64,000 nt of DNA from NCBI GenBank assembly GCA_937919945.1, contig CALESY010000130.1:3706-67705 (forward strand), written 5' to 3'. The stretch is from an uncultured Chitinophagaceae bacterium. Its GTDB lineage: Bacteria > Bacteroidota > Bacteroidia > Chitinophagales > Chitinophagaceae. Below, in pieces: positions 8,358 through 18,346 of this stretch. The position numbers were made by a program, and so were the translations under genes. Position 1 is the first letter of the stretch. Every line of letters starts with the position of its first letter. The notes beneath the pieces were generated by a model. The model ran no database searches, was not told where the DNA came from, and saw only the letters and a list, made by a program, of their open reading frames with translations.

Positions 8358-9077
8358 ATGATTTTAAGAACGCAATCTTTTCCTTCTATTTATTTACCTA
8401 ACCCGTTTACACAAACGGATATGGTACGTTTTTTTGAGCGTATCAAAAACAACTGGCTGCCTTATTTCATAAAAGCCGCCGATGTTACAGGATTGCCGTT
8501 GTCCTTATTAGTTGCCAAAGCTGCTGTAGAAAGCGGCGGTAATCAAAAGACACCCAATACATCCTACGTAGGCTTGATGCAGGTAGGAAAAATGACTGTA
8601 GCAGCCTGTCTGGATTACCTGCAAGGTACTATGTATGCAGACGGGAAAAAATGGTCTGCGCCGGCAGCGGTGGTTGCTAAAGCAGTACCCATTGTACGGA
8701 CATCGTTTCCTGCTTTCGGGAAGGGTGGCAAAGTACACCCGGATGCTGCTTTTGCGCTTGCCAAATCAGATACAGCGAAAGGTGCAGAATTTAATGTGTT
8801 AATAGGCGCATTGTACTTACAGTTTCTCTGTCAGCATCCCAAGTTCATTGACGGGGATATTGTAAGGTTGGATAAAATTATGAGTGCGTATAATACAGGG
8901 CCTAATTATTCATTTTATAATGTACCGGTTGCTGATACAGGCAGCCTGGTAAATATCATACGACAGTCGCGGCTTTCCGCATCCAAAAAACGGGAGACCA
9001 GCAGGCATATCCTGAAATTCTGCGGGCAGGGAGGTGCTTTTGATTTATTATTTAACCACAAATACAGGCTGACCTGA
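8358..9077 (+). CDS. Lytic transglycosylase-like protein (SLT fold)
   Basis: The protein has 239 residues. The segment LPLSLLVAKAAVESGG, followed by YVGLMQVGKMT, matches the catalytic region of soluble-lytic-transglycosylase/goose-lysozyme-type enzymes, with Glu58 as the probable catalytic acid. A later SAYNTGPNYS segment (about 179-188) matches the usual AYN.G motif. There is no signal peptide. It would cleave the MurNAc-GlcNAc glycan backbone, for entry or lysis, reached through the holin-like protein or carried in the virion. The adjacent peptidoglycan-binding proteins support the role. Confidence 0.7.
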   Translation: MILRTQSFPSIYLPNPFTQTDMVRFFERIKNNWLPYFIKAADVTGLPLSLLVAKAAVESGGNQKTPNTSYVGLMQVGKMTVAACLDYLQGTMYADGKKWSAPAAVVAKAVPIVRTSFPAFGKGGKVHPDAAFALAKSDTAKGAEFNVLIGALYLQFLCQHPKFIDGDIVRLDKIMSAYNTGPNYSFYNVPVADTGSLVNIIRQSRLSASKKRETSRHILKFCGQGGAFDLLFNHKYRLT

Positions 9078-9092
9078 ATCAGCTATTACAAC

Positions 9093-9704
9093 ATGAGTTC
9101 TACAAACCGTACTGCTATCAGACATGATAACGATTATTATGTAACACCGTTGCAGACAGTCGCCGATTTTTTCAGTGTATTCCGTTTACTGGAACCGACA
9201 TTCTGTTTAGCTGAAGCGCATATCCTTGACCCGTCAGCCGGTGGAGACGCTAACAGTCCCATGCCCTACCCTTCGTATTTATCCTCCATCGGTAACAGGA
9301 CAGTAACCACATTGGATATTCGCAGGGACAGCAAAGCCGCCATCAAGAAAGATTACCTGCAATGGAAGAGCCAAAGAAAATTTGATGCTGTTATTACCAA
9401 TCCACCTTTTCATGCCGCTATTGCATTTATACAGAAGGCATTGTCGGAGGTCAGGCCTGGTGGGTTTGTCTGTATGTTGCTACGACTGAATTTTCTGGGC
9501 TCACTGAAACGAAAATCTTTTTGGTTACAATATATGCCGAAGTGGATTATTGTTCATGCTAGGAGGCCATCATTTGTCAAGGGTGGTAATGACTCGGTTG
9601 AATATGCACATATCGTATGGCAGAAAGAGTATATGCCCGAACACAGCCGTCTGGTGATTATATTATTAAGAACAGTAAAAAATGATGCAACTCATTCATA
9701 TTGA
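9093..9704 (+). CDS. Small N6-adenine methylase-like protein
   Basis: The protein has 203 residues. ILDPSAGGDANSPM (about 46-59) resembles motif I of class I methyltransferases, and FDAVITNPPFHAAI (about 95-108) has the NPPF catalytic motif of N6-adenine DNA methylases. RPGGFVCMLLRLNFLGS follows as in this family. No target-recognition domain is evident, and there is no partner endonuclease nearby. It could methylate phage DNA against host restriction, or be a DNA-binding relic. Its end overlaps the next gene by 23 nt. Confidence 0.6.
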   Translation: MSSTNRTAIRHDNDYYVTPLQTVADFFSVFRLLEPTFCLAEAHILDPSAGGDANSPMPYPSYLSSIGNRTVTTLDIRRDSKAAIKKDYLQWKSQRKFDAVITNPPFHAAIAFIQKALSEVRPGGFVCMLLRLNFLGSLKRKSFWLQYMPKWIIVHARRPSFVKGGNDSVEYAHIVWQKEYMPEHSRLVIILLRTVKNDATHSY

Positions 9705-10347
9705 TCATCCCAACATACCTGTAGGTATCCGTCAAGCATTTGAAAAAAAAGTAACGGATATAGCAGACTGGTTGGGTATAAACCCTAATTGGCTGATGCA
9801 GGTGATGTATGCGGAAAGCAGGATGAACGCCCAAGCAAAAAATATACAGAACGGACGGCTGATTGCTGCCGGTTTGTTGCAATGGACAAAAGCCTCCGGT
9901 CTTCCCGGCGCACCGAAAACGGTGTTGCAATACAACCACTTGCAACAGCTTGACTGGGTAAAAAAATATTTTGCCCCCTATCGCGGTGCAATGCACAGCT
10001 ATTTTGACGTGTACCTCGTTACGTTTTTTCCGTCTGCTGTCGGTCAGGGTGACGGCTATGTGTTTGCTACCCGTAAACTTCCTGCATCCTTGATTGCTAA
10101 ACAGAACCCGGCTATCAACATGGTCAGAGACGGAAAAATTACAATGGCTGAATTTAAACAATATGTATGGAGCAGTACACCTGTTGCTGTACGCAGCCTG
10201 GTATTCACAACAAGTCAATTTGTAAAAGCCCTGAAAGACAAAACCACTAAAGTCATCACTGCTGTCAAAGAAGACCCTGACAATCTGGGTGACACTGTTG
10301 CCGGCATCGGCACCATACTGGCTTTTTTTTTCTTATCCGCCGCATGA
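9682..10347 (+). CDS. Second lytic transglycosylase-like protein with C-terminal membrane helix
   Basis: The protein has 221 residues. NPNWLMQVMYAESRMNAQAKN, followed by AAGLLQWTKASG, matches an SLT-type catalytic segment with Glu45 as probable acid. QQLDWVKKYFAPY also recurs in Bacteroidota phage and plasmid transglycosylases. The last 20 residues (VAGIGTILAFFFLSAA) form a membrane helix, so the enzyme would be tail-anchored, unlike the 239-residue enzyme upstream. That fits a virion-membrane-bound wall-penetration enzyme or one delivered during DNA transfer. Confidence 0.6.
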   Translation: MMQLIHIDHPNIPVGIRQAFEKKVTDIADWLGINPNWLMQVMYAESRMNAQAKNIQNGRLIAAGLLQWTKASGLPGAPKTVLQYNHLQQLDWVKKYFAPYRGAMHSYFDVYLVTFFPSAVGQGDGYVFATRKLPASLIAKQNPAINMVRDGKITMAEFKQYVWSSTPVAVRSLVFTTSQFVKALKDKTTKVITAVKEDPDNLGDTVAGIGTILAFFFLSAA

Positions 10348-10365
10348 GACAATAACCATAGAACT

Positions 10366-13300
10366 ATGATATACGAGTTTTCGGATCACCTGTCGCCAAC
10401 GGCACGGTATTACTCTTTTGCTGACGGAGGCATAGCCGGTTTGGAATGCAGTACTGATAATTATGCGTTATATGTGCAAACTGTTGAACAGGATTTACAG
10501 CAGAGAAGTAAACAAAACAAACGCAGCCTTGCAATAAGGGCGGCAGAGATGGGGATAGCGGATCAGCATACGGTCAAAGAGTTAACAGAACTTGCTATTG
10601 TGAATACCGCCAGAGAGATTGCGCAAATACCCGGCCGGACAGTTGCTGAAAAATTCAATCGTTTGGTGGAACTATACCATGACCAGGTGAATTTATCACA
10701 TCGTAGCTCACAAAGTATTTTACTGCAACAATACAGCACACCAGCCCCTATCGGTTACCTGATGGGTATCTTCTGCGGCATAGACCAACTGCATCAGAAA
10801 GGGGGTTATGCATTTGAGCCTTCGGCAGGCAATGGCTTACTCACAGTAGCTGCCGACCCGCAGCGTGTATATGTGAATGAGGTAGATACACTGCGTCGTA
10901 AAAACCTTGCCGGACAGGGTTTTGCAGGTGTGTGGAACCGTGATGCGGCGATGCCTTTTTTTGATGTACGCCATCATTTCACCGCCGTACTTACCAACCC
11001 GCCTTTCGGGCAGCTTGATACGCCTGTATCCATCAGCGGCTATCCCATCCGGAGCCTGGAACACCTGATGGCTATCTACGCTTTAGATACCATGGTAAGC
11101 AGTGGCAAGGCGGCTATCATCATAGGTGGCCATACAGGTTGGGATGATAAAGGGCGTATAAAAGCAGGGAAAAACAGGCTGTTTTTTAATTATCTCTATC
11201 ACCACTATCATGTCGCAGCCGTCATACAATTAAACGGGAAGCAATTGTATACCCGGCAAGGTACCGGCTTCAACACGCGGTTGATTCTTATCAGTGGACG
11301 TAAAGAAAAACCCGGTGGGGTCGCACCGGTTTACGATCAACAAAAAGATACTGTAACGCACAGTTTTGAAGCATTGTTTCAACGAGTCGTGGAAGCTATG
11401 CAAACTGCATTTCATCAGGATATGATAACAGACAAAACTACTTCAACAATACATCAAAATGTACATGATGCTATGAACAGTGAAGCACAACGATTATTAC
11501 AAGCCTTACGTGCGAAACCCTTGGGTGAGAGTGGTACAGAAGATAATCAATATGCAATGGCTTATACCGAATACTATCTGCCGCTTCTTGATTATTACAA
11601 CCATGCTATTGTATTCCTGCGTAATGGCGATTATTATGAGGTCTACGGGAAAGATACAAGTTTTATCAAGCACCTCTTACCCGATATAACGCTTACAACT
11701 TTTTTATGCGATAGCATATATGTCGGATATATTACACTGGATGAAGAAGCAGTTGCTAAGCTGACTGTGCTGTTTCGTTCGATGGGTGTCCGTTTTATTC
11801 TAACGGATAGTACGGAGGCTTCTTATCCGGTAACAAGGGTGGATACAGGCATAGCCGCAACGCTGCTATGGGAAATCACTTTGGAGCAGTTTTTACAGGC
11901 TGAAGAACAGCATTACAGGCAACAGGTGCAAACCGGACAAACGTATGAACTGCCTTATAAAACTGAGTATGTACTCCTGTTCAATACCTTGTCCGGGGCT
12001 GACATATACAAACCGCACCCTGCAAATCCTTATACGCACAGCGGATACAGGCAATTATCCCAATCAGCATTCAGGAAGCGGTGCCTGCAAATCATCCACA
12101 GTTATAATGTTCGTTTAGCCATGGCGATGGATATTGTTATCAGCGAGCCTGTGCTGAAAGATTATCCCGCTCTGAAATTAAAACAGGATGCAAAAATCAC
12201 TTACCTGAAAACCATCGTACACAGCGGTAACCGGTTGAACGGTTCAGCACAGCCGTTCGTAATGCTGCCATTCGATACATTTTTACAGGTATGCAGGGAT
12301 GTACAACCATTATTTGCAATACCGCAGAAAGAAACTTTGCAGGGAGATGAAGACGAAACAATAGTAGACCACGACGCATTATTTGAACAATTCAAAGAAC
12401 ATAAAGCAAGGGATAAGAACGCATTGTATTTATTTGAAACCCCCGGAACTTTTGTCGCATTTGATGAAGATGCCGAAGTATTGGCTAAGACCTGTAACAT
12501 CGGCATCATCAAGATGTCAGCAAATAGAGCGTTCAAATATTTTATTGCCGGTTCATCCAAGGCTTTGTTGTTTGCGCGCATAGCTGTTTTACAGGATGCT
12601 GGCTATAACCCTGTATGTATTGATTATCAGCGTTATCATGCCGACACACTGACTGCACACGTTGACAGTGAACTGAGCAGGTTATTGCGTCAGGTAAGTG
12701 AACAGGAGGAGGTGAAAGACAAAAAAGGGTTAGGCGCACCGTACCAGCCCTCATCGAATGCCTGTATCGTATTGGATACGCAAGTGCCGGACAGCATGGC
12801 TTTTGAAACCCATGAAGCATTGGCTGCTATTAAGCAAGCCGTAGGCGGCGATACGGATAATTTTGTGCGCGACCGTTTGGGTTACCCTACCAAGACTGCT
12901 TTATGCAAAGCCTTATCGGCAGAACAAACCGATGCGGTCATGATGGCAATCTATAATGTGGAAGCGAGGGGGCAAGGTATGATTATCGGCGACCAGACTG
13001 GTATCGGTAAAGGGCGTGTAGCTGCCGCTATGATACGCTACAGTTGCCATCAGGGTATGAAACCTGTATTTCTTACAGAAAAAGCCAACCTGTTTTCGGA
13101 TTTGTACCGCGACCTATATGCAATCGGTTCAGGGCATCTGCGCCCTTTTATCGTCAATGGTAGGGAGAGTAAAACGGACATCAAAGATGAGGATGGCCAG
13201 ATTATTTATCAGGCAATGCCCTACAGCGAACAGGCAGCCATTATGAAAACGGGTAAGCTGCCGGCAGGCTTTGACTTTGCAGTAGCAACCTATAGCCAAT

Positions 13301-16300
13301 TCAACAGCCCGGAAAAGAAACCCGAAAAACCATCATTCCTGCAAGCGATAGCCAGGGATACCTTATTTATCATGGATGAGTCACATAACAGCAGCGGCAC
13401 ATCCAACACCGGTAATTTTTTACAAGGTGTTATTGCACAAGCCAGCGGGGTGGTATACCTGTCCGCTACGTTTGCCAAACGCCCGGATAATATGCCTATC
13501 TATGCGGCCAAAACCGCTATTTCGGACTGTAATATGAGCCGTGACCAGTTAGTGGAAGCCATACAACGCGGTGGTGTCGCTTTACAGGAAGTATTGTCTT
13601 CGCAACTGGTGGCTGAAGGACAGATGATACGCAGGGAACGCAGCTTTGAAGGTGTTGAAGTCAATTATATCAGTTTACAGGAGCAGGCACAGGAACATGC
13701 TGCCATCGCAGATAATATTACAGGCATCATCCGTGACATCATCAGCTTTCAAAAAGATTTTATTGACACCATCGTGGAAGAACTGGATACAATAGCTGTA
13801 GCTGAAGGCAAAGGGGTGGATAGGCGGGAAGGTACGGGTAAAGCAGGCGTTGATAATACACCCTATTTCAGCAAGGTGTTTAATATCATCAACCAGATGC
13901 TGTTCTCGATTAAGGCAGCGGCTGTAGCAGAACGTGCCATCGAACGGCTCAAGGAAGGGAAGAAACCTGTCATTGCGTTTTCCTCCACGATGGGCAGCTT
14001 TTTGGAAGACATGACGGATGAAAAAGGCTTGCCTGTCAGTGACGGTTCTGTGATCGTACCTGATTTTTCGGAAGTCTTGCGCAAGGGGCTGGATGGTGTG
14101 ATGCGCTATACAGAAAAAGATGTAAACGGTACACCTATATACAAAACTTTTGAGATTACAGAACTTCCGCCTGAAGCACAGGCCGTGTACAATAGTATCC
14201 GCAAACGCATTGAAGAAATAGCAACCGGCATTTCAATCTCTCCGATTGATGTGGTGATACAGAAAATAAAAGCTGCCGGCTATACGGTGGCAGAAGTAAC
14301 GGGACGTAAATATGAATTGCAATGGTTGGAAGCTGACAACCCTTTACATGATATACTGCCCGAAAATAGCAGCGGGAATCGAAAACAGGCAGGTGCTGTT
14401 ATGCATAAGGCGATAGTGGCCCTGCGCAAAAAACTCAACACCAATGATGCGTTCCGTGAGTTTAATAATAATGAAACAGATGTATTGCTGATTAACCAGA
14501 GTGGCAGTACGGGGGCATCAGCACATGCCATTGCCACTTCCAAAGTGGCCAAGGACAAAGTAAGGCAACGTGTGATGATTGTTTTGCAGGCAGAGCTTGA
14601 TATTAATACGGAAGTACAGAAACGTGGGCGTATCAATCGCACCGGGCAATTACTCAAACCGATTTATGATTACATGACTTCCGCCATACCGGCAGAACTG
14701 CGCCTGATGATGATGCTCCAGAAAAAACTCAAATCACTGGATGCCAATACGGCTTCTAACCAGAAGCAGTCCTCGAAAATATTGGACGTGCCGGACTTTT
14801 TGAATAAATATGGCGACCGTGTTGTTAAAGAGTACCTGCTGGAAAACCCCGCAATCAACAGGATGCTGGACGACCCGCTGCGGTTAAAGGATACTACGGA
14901 CAGTGACGGGGGTGAAGCACAGACTTTGGAGAACGCTGCCCATAAAGTAAGCGGACGTGTGGCGGTTTTATCTGTAAAAATGCAGCAGGAGTTTTACGCA
15001 GAGATAACAGAACGATACAATGACTATGTAGCTTATATGCAACAAATCGGGGAATATGACCTGGAAATGGAAGCAATGAACCTCGAGGCGGAAACGGTCA
15101 ATAGTAAAATCGTGAAAGTGGGCAGCGGTTCAGGTAGTGTATTCAGCGAGGACAGCATATTGGAAACCGTACAGGCGAACGTGCTGCGCAAACCTTTTAC
15201 GGCAACAGAACTTGACAACCTGCTCAAAGAAGCATTGCAGGGTGAAGATGCAGATAAAATCCGGCAGGATATTATCCGTGACTATAACGAAGAAACGGCC
15301 ATGGCGGCTGATATTGAAGAAAAAGAATTGTCTGAACGTTATAGTGAACTACATAAACGTATCCCCTTAGAAAAGAAGTTTCAGCGGCTTAAAACGGATG
15401 CAGAACGTACGGCTTATTACGAAAACAGGACACAGCAACTGGAAGAAGCACATGCGAAAGCACTGAAGCAACTGCGTGAAAAAGCAGCAGCCAGAAAATT
15501 TTACTTAGAAAAACTGTTCCGCTTTTTTTATATCGGCCGCAACCTCAGCTTCCCTGTCAATAATGGCAGCGGCTATGCGGAATATGTGCCGACTGTATTT
15601 TTAGGCTTTGTCATTGACTGGAAGCGTAAAAACCCTTTCCTGCCATCTAAAATCAAATTGCGGTTTGCGCTCGCCAACAGCAATAAATATTTTGCCATAC
15701 CGGCTTCCTTTGATGATATTGACAAGATTATAGGTGCGAGTGCGGAATTGCCCAAGCTGACGCAGGAACAGATACTGCATAACTGGGGGACGTATATCCA
15801 GCAAAACAATGCAGACAGAAAGACACGCCATATTGTAACCGGTAACCTCTTACAGGCATTCAGCGATTTCAGGGGCAAGCTGGTTAATTATACGACCATA
15901 GACGGGAAAATAGAAAAAGGTATCCTGCTGCCCGATAATTGGGTCATGGATGAGCAGGTGCAGGATAAGGTCAGCATACCGGTTATTAAAGCGTTGCCAC
16001 TTATCAAATCAATAACTACAGGGCATTCCATTGTAACGACTACCGGGATTGGTTTTGTAAGGCAACCCGATAATTACAAAATCATCGTGCCTATGTCACG
16101 CAAAGTAGCGGGTGATATTTATCTCGATAAGGATTTACTGGGATTGGTGAATGGCAACAATTTCAACAGGGTGGCAGACAGGATGGTAGCGCAACTGCCA
16201 TTACACCGTATAGATGATTTTATCAGCATCATACAGGACAGGCACACCTGTTCGGTGATGGTCAGCCGCTACCAGTTCAACCAGATGGAGAAGCAAACGG

Positions 16301-16443
16301 CGATATATAACAACAGAAAGCCGATACGCCCGCCCGGAGAAGAAAAAGAACATCCTGATGACGAGATGGAGTCGGAATTACTCCAGTTGGAAGCAGAAGC
16401 ACTCAAACTTACACTACGCCTCAAATTAAGATTAACAGCATAA
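10366..16443 (+). CDS. Giant methylase / MutS-I-like / strawberry-notch helicase fusion
   Basis: The protein has 2025 residues. Residues 150-157 (FEPSAGNG) and 211-215 (NPPFG) are motifs I and IV of an N6-adenine methylase-like domain. Residues about 402-460 resemble MutS domain I, with FLRNGDYYEVYG at 417-428. Residues 875-884 (GDQTGIGKGR) are Walker A, 1004-1007 (DESH) is motif II and 1418-1428 (QKRGRINRTGQ) is motif VI of an SF2 helicase of the strawberry-notch type. A charged helical region and a C-terminal domain follow. Such proteins occur in phages and conjugative elements and are thought to protect or remodel entering DNA. It is not split or frameshifted. Confidence 0.75.
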   Translation: MIYEFSDHLSPTARYYSFADGGIAGLECSTDNYALYVQTVEQDLQQRSKQNKRSLAIRAAEMGIADQHTVKELTELAIVNTAREIAQIPGRTVAEKFNRLVELYHDQVNLSHRSSQSILLQQYSTPAPIGYLMGIFCGIDQLHQKGGYAFEPSAGNGLLTVAADPQRVYVNEVDTLRRKNLAGQGFAGVWNRDAAMPFFDVRHHFTAVLTNPPFGQLDTPVSISGYPIRSLEHLMAIYALDTMVSSGKAAIIIGGHTGWDDKGRIKAGKNRLFFNYLYHHYHVAAVIQLNGKQLYTRQGTGFNTRLILISGRKEKPGGVAPVYDQQKDTVTHSFEALFQRVVEAMQTAFHQDMITDKTTSTIHQNVHDAMNSEAQRLLQALRAKPLGESGTEDNQYAMAYTEYYLPLLDYYNHAIVFLRNGDYYEVYGKDTSFIKHLLPDITLTTFLCDSIYVGYITLDEEAVAKLTVLFRSMGVRFILTDSTEASYPVTRVDTGIAATLLWEITLEQFLQAEEQHYRQQVQTGQTYELPYKTEYVLLFNTLSGADIYKPHPANPYTHSGYRQLSQSAFRKRCLQIIHSYNVRLAMAMDIVISEPVLKDYPALKLKQDAKITYLKTIVHSGNRLNGSAQPFVMLPFDTFLQVCRDVQPLFAIPQKETLQGDEDETIVDHDALFEQFKEHKARDKNALYLFETPGTFVAFDEDAEVLAKTCNIGIIKMSANRAFKYFIAGSSKALLFARIAVLQDAGYNPVCIDYQRYHADTLTAHVDSELSRLLRQVSEQEEVKDKKGLGAPYQPSSNACIVLDTQVPDSMAFETHEALAAIKQAVGGDTDNFVRDRLGYPTKTALCKALSAEQTDAVMMAIYNVEARGQGMIIGDQTGIGKGRVAAAMIRYSCHQGMKPVFLTEKANLFSDLYRDLYAIGSGHLRPFIVNGRESKTDIKDEDGQIIYQAMPYSEQAAIMKTGKLPAGFDFAVATYSQFNSPEKKPEKPSFLQAIARDTLFIMDESHNSSGTSNTGNFLQGVIAQASGVVYLSATFAKRPDNMPIYAAKTAISDCNMSRDQLVEAIQRGGVALQEVLSSQLVAEGQMIRRERSFEGVEVNYISLQEQAQEHAAIADNITGIIRDIISFQKDFIDTIVEELDTIAVAEGKGVDRREGTGKAGVDNTPYFSKVFNIINQMLFSIKAAAVAERAIERLKEGKKPVIAFSSTMGSFLEDMTDEKGLPVSDGSVIVPDFSEVLRKGLDGVMRYTEKDVNGTPIYKTFEITELPPEAQAVYNSIRKRIEEIATGISISPIDVVIQKIKAAGYTVAEVTGRKYELQWLEADNPLHDILPENSSGNRKQAGAVMHKAIVALRKKLNTNDAFREFNNNETDVLLINQSGSTGASAHAIATSKVAKDKVRQRVMIVLQAELDINTEVQKRGRINRTGQLLKPIYDYMTSAIPAELRLMMMLQKKLKSLDANTASNQKQSSKILDVPDFLNKYGDRVVKEYLLENPAINRMLDDPLRLKDTTDSDGGEAQTLENAAHKVSGRVAVLSVKMQQEFYAEITERYNDYVAYMQQIGEYDLEMEAMNLEAETVNSKIVKVGSGSGSVFSEDSILETVQANVLRKPFTATELDNLLKEALQGEDADKIRQDIIRDYNEETAMAADIEEKELSERYSELHKRIPLEKKFQRLKTDAERTAYYENRTQQLEEAHAKALKQLREKAAARKFYLEKLFRFFYIGRNLSFPVNNGSGYAEYVPTVFLGFVIDWKRKNPFLPSKIKLRFALANSNKYFAIPASFDDIDKIIGASAELPKLTQEQILHNWGTYIQQNNADRKTRHIVTGNLLQAFSDFRGKLVNYTTIDGKIEKGILLPDNWVMDEQVQDKVSIPVIKALPLIKSITTGHSIVTTTGIGFVRQPDNYKIIVPMSRKVAGDIYLDKDLLGLVNGNNFNRVADRMVAQLPLHRIDDFISIIQDRHTCSVMVSRYQFNQMEKQTAIYNNRKPIRPPGEEKEHPDDEMESELLQLEAEALKLTLRLKLRLTA

Positions 16444-16462
16444 AGCAAAAAACAGTTCAGAT

Positions 16463-18286
16463 ATGAAATTAAACAGCACCAACTATTTTCAGCAGATAGA
16501 CAGTTATATGGATATTATCCGTTCAGATGCGGATTTTGAAGCTACTTACCGTTTTATCAATAAAGTAACAAAGAACGGGAAAGAACCGCAGAACCTGAAC
16601 AAAAGCCCTGAGATCAAAGAAACGTTCAATCTGTTTTTACAAAACCTGAACAGCAGGGAGAGCAAACAGAAAAAAACAAACGCAAAAAAAGCACCGGATA
16701 AACAGGCTAAGAAGCCATTACAACCGAAACAGGAAACTACTACAAAAGTTGCAAAGGGAGTAATAAAACCTACGCCAAAGAAAAAGCCTGTAGCCCGGCA
16801 CAAAGCTGTTCAGGTGGCGCATATACCTTCCGATATTGTATTGGTAAAAAAATATCTCGGGCTGCATGATAAAGAGAAAACCTATGAACAGTTGCTGGCG
16901 ATATGGCGTGCATTCAACAAAGCGATTGTAGAAAGAAAAGTGATGAGAGGGTCGCCTTATCAGACAGATATAACAGCCATGAATAACAGCTTACTGATGG
17001 CAATTGACAGGGCAGCAGAAGCCGGCAGCATCCACCTGACAATACCTGAGGCGCGCTTACAAGTTTATCAGGAGATAGCCCACAGTGTGGAGCGGTCTGC
17101 GGGTGTCGGTATCCTCATAGAATACATCAACATATCAGGCAAGGCCGGGATACAGGAACGGGCTGAAAAACTATTGCGCCGTATCGAAAAAGCAGCAGCA
17201 GACGGCCACTTGAAAACAGACCGTTATGCCAAAGAGGTAAACAAGGCGAAGGCAGTGCTTAAAGCCTGCATAGACAGGGAAACAAATATGGTAGATGTGA
17301 GTACCTACAGCCTGAGTGGAATCGGGGAATTATCGGTGTTCGGATGCACTTGTGAAGATGGGCTGGACGGGTTTAACAAGGCGCAAAACGCAGTTATATA
17401 TAAGCTGATGGAAGAGAAAGTGAAAAACCTCAGTGATGATGAGTTTGACAGGGCATTCGGTGATACCGTAGCACCGAGCCTCTGTAAAGCCATCGCACAT
17501 AAATTAGTGCATAGTGGCTTGCTTACCATGAGCCTGTTGCGCAACCCGGCAAGGGTTGCCCGTGGGAAGGCGTTAGCGGGTACATCTTCATATGATATGG
17601 AAACAGAATTGATGGATATGCGCCTGAAAAAAGCAGGCAGGCAACCGTATAAAAACAGTCCTGCAAAAACTGGCTTGCATGGTACTGGTGAAACTGAGAT
17701 CGGTACTGCCGTTGCAGAAGACGTGCGTATTATATCGGCGAAGGAACTGGTCAGTAAGCAGTTCCGGACAATAGGGCTGAAAGGTAAATACAGGCAATTA
17801 CTCGGAGACCCGGAACCGGGCTTTTCTGCTATGATATATGGTAAACCCAAACAGGGTAAATCTACCGTTGCCATTGACCTCGCTAAAGAACTGACGAAAC
17901 ATGGAAAAGTCTTGTATTGCGCTTTTGAAGAAGGACACGGGCTTACATTAAAAGATAAAGTAGTACGCAACCATGCGGATGTACCGGGGCTTGATTTTGC
18001 CGATAAGTTACCGCCGCATATAAAATCCTATCAGTATGTCTTTATTGATAGTGTCAGTGACGCAGGGCTGGATGAGCAGGCGTTCAAACAACTGATAAAA
18101 TCAAGTAAACCCAGTTCAGTGATTGGCATATTTCATGCGACAAAAGACGGAAAATTCAGGGGCGGGCAAACCTATGCGCATGATGTGGATGTGCTGATAC
18201 GGGTCGAGGATGGCGTTGCATATGCACAGGGCAGGTTCGCACCACCCGGGGAAATGAATATCGCACCCTTACACACAAGGCTATGA
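16463..18286 (+). CDS. RecA-like P-loop ATPase with long N-terminal extension
   Basis: The protein has 607 residues. The N-terminal 60 residues are followed by a strongly basic low-complexity linker (about 70-115). The central part (115-400) is helical with no recognised domain. The C-terminal part is a RecA/RadA/AAA_24-type ATPase: Walker A GKPKQGKST at 460-468, CAFEEG at about 492-497, and Walker B YVFIDSV with Asp529. It may be a DnaB-like helicase, a recombination protein or a packaging motor. A HerA/FtsK-type packaging ATPase is not evident from the motifs, so I favour replication or recombination. It is the last gene before a strong terminator. Confidence 0.6.
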   Translation: MKLNSTNYFQQIDSYMDIIRSDADFEATYRFINKVTKNGKEPQNLNKSPEIKETFNLFLQNLNSRESKQKKTNAKKAPDKQAKKPLQPKQETTTKVAKGVIKPTPKKKPVARHKAVQVAHIPSDIVLVKKYLGLHDKEKTYEQLLAIWRAFNKAIVERKVMRGSPYQTDITAMNNSLLMAIDRAAEAGSIHLTIPEARLQVYQEIAHSVERSAGVGILIEYINISGKAGIQERAEKLLRRIEKAAADGHLKTDRYAKEVNKAKAVLKACIDRETNMVDVSTYSLSGIGELSVFGCTCEDGLDGFNKAQNAVIYKLMEEKVKNLSDDEFDRAFGDTVAPSLCKAIAHKLVHSGLLTMSLLRNPARVARGKALAGTSSYDMETELMDMRLKKAGRQPYKNSPAKTGLHGTGETEIGTAVAEDVRIISAKELVSKQFRTIGLKGKYRQLLGDPEPGFSAMIYGKPKQGKSTVAIDLAKELTKHGKVLYCAFEEGHGLTLKDKVVRNHADVPGLDFADKLPPHIKSYQYVFIDSVSDAGLDEQAFKQLIKSSKPSSVIGIFHATKDGKFRGGQTYAHDVDVLIRVEDGVAYAQGRFAPPGEMNIAPLHTRL

Positions 18287-18302
18287 TATGGGGTATCATC
18301 AA

Positions 18303-18333
18303 AACGGGGACAAACAAACTGTTTGTCCCCGTT
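18303..18333. terminator. Terminator ending the phage-like operon
   Basis: Perfect 13-bp inverted repeat (arms 18303-18315 and 18321-18333) with a 5-nt loop, 17 nt after the ATPase gene. The oppositely oriented regulator ends 14 nt further on, so it can serve both strands. Confidence 0.75.
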
Positions 18334-18346
18334 GTATGTATAGTAT

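Noticed and set aside
67..18286. Conjugative element
   Set aside because: The methylase/helicase fusion occurs in such elements, but no relaxase, Tra protein or coupling protein is present, while lysis and structural-type genes are.
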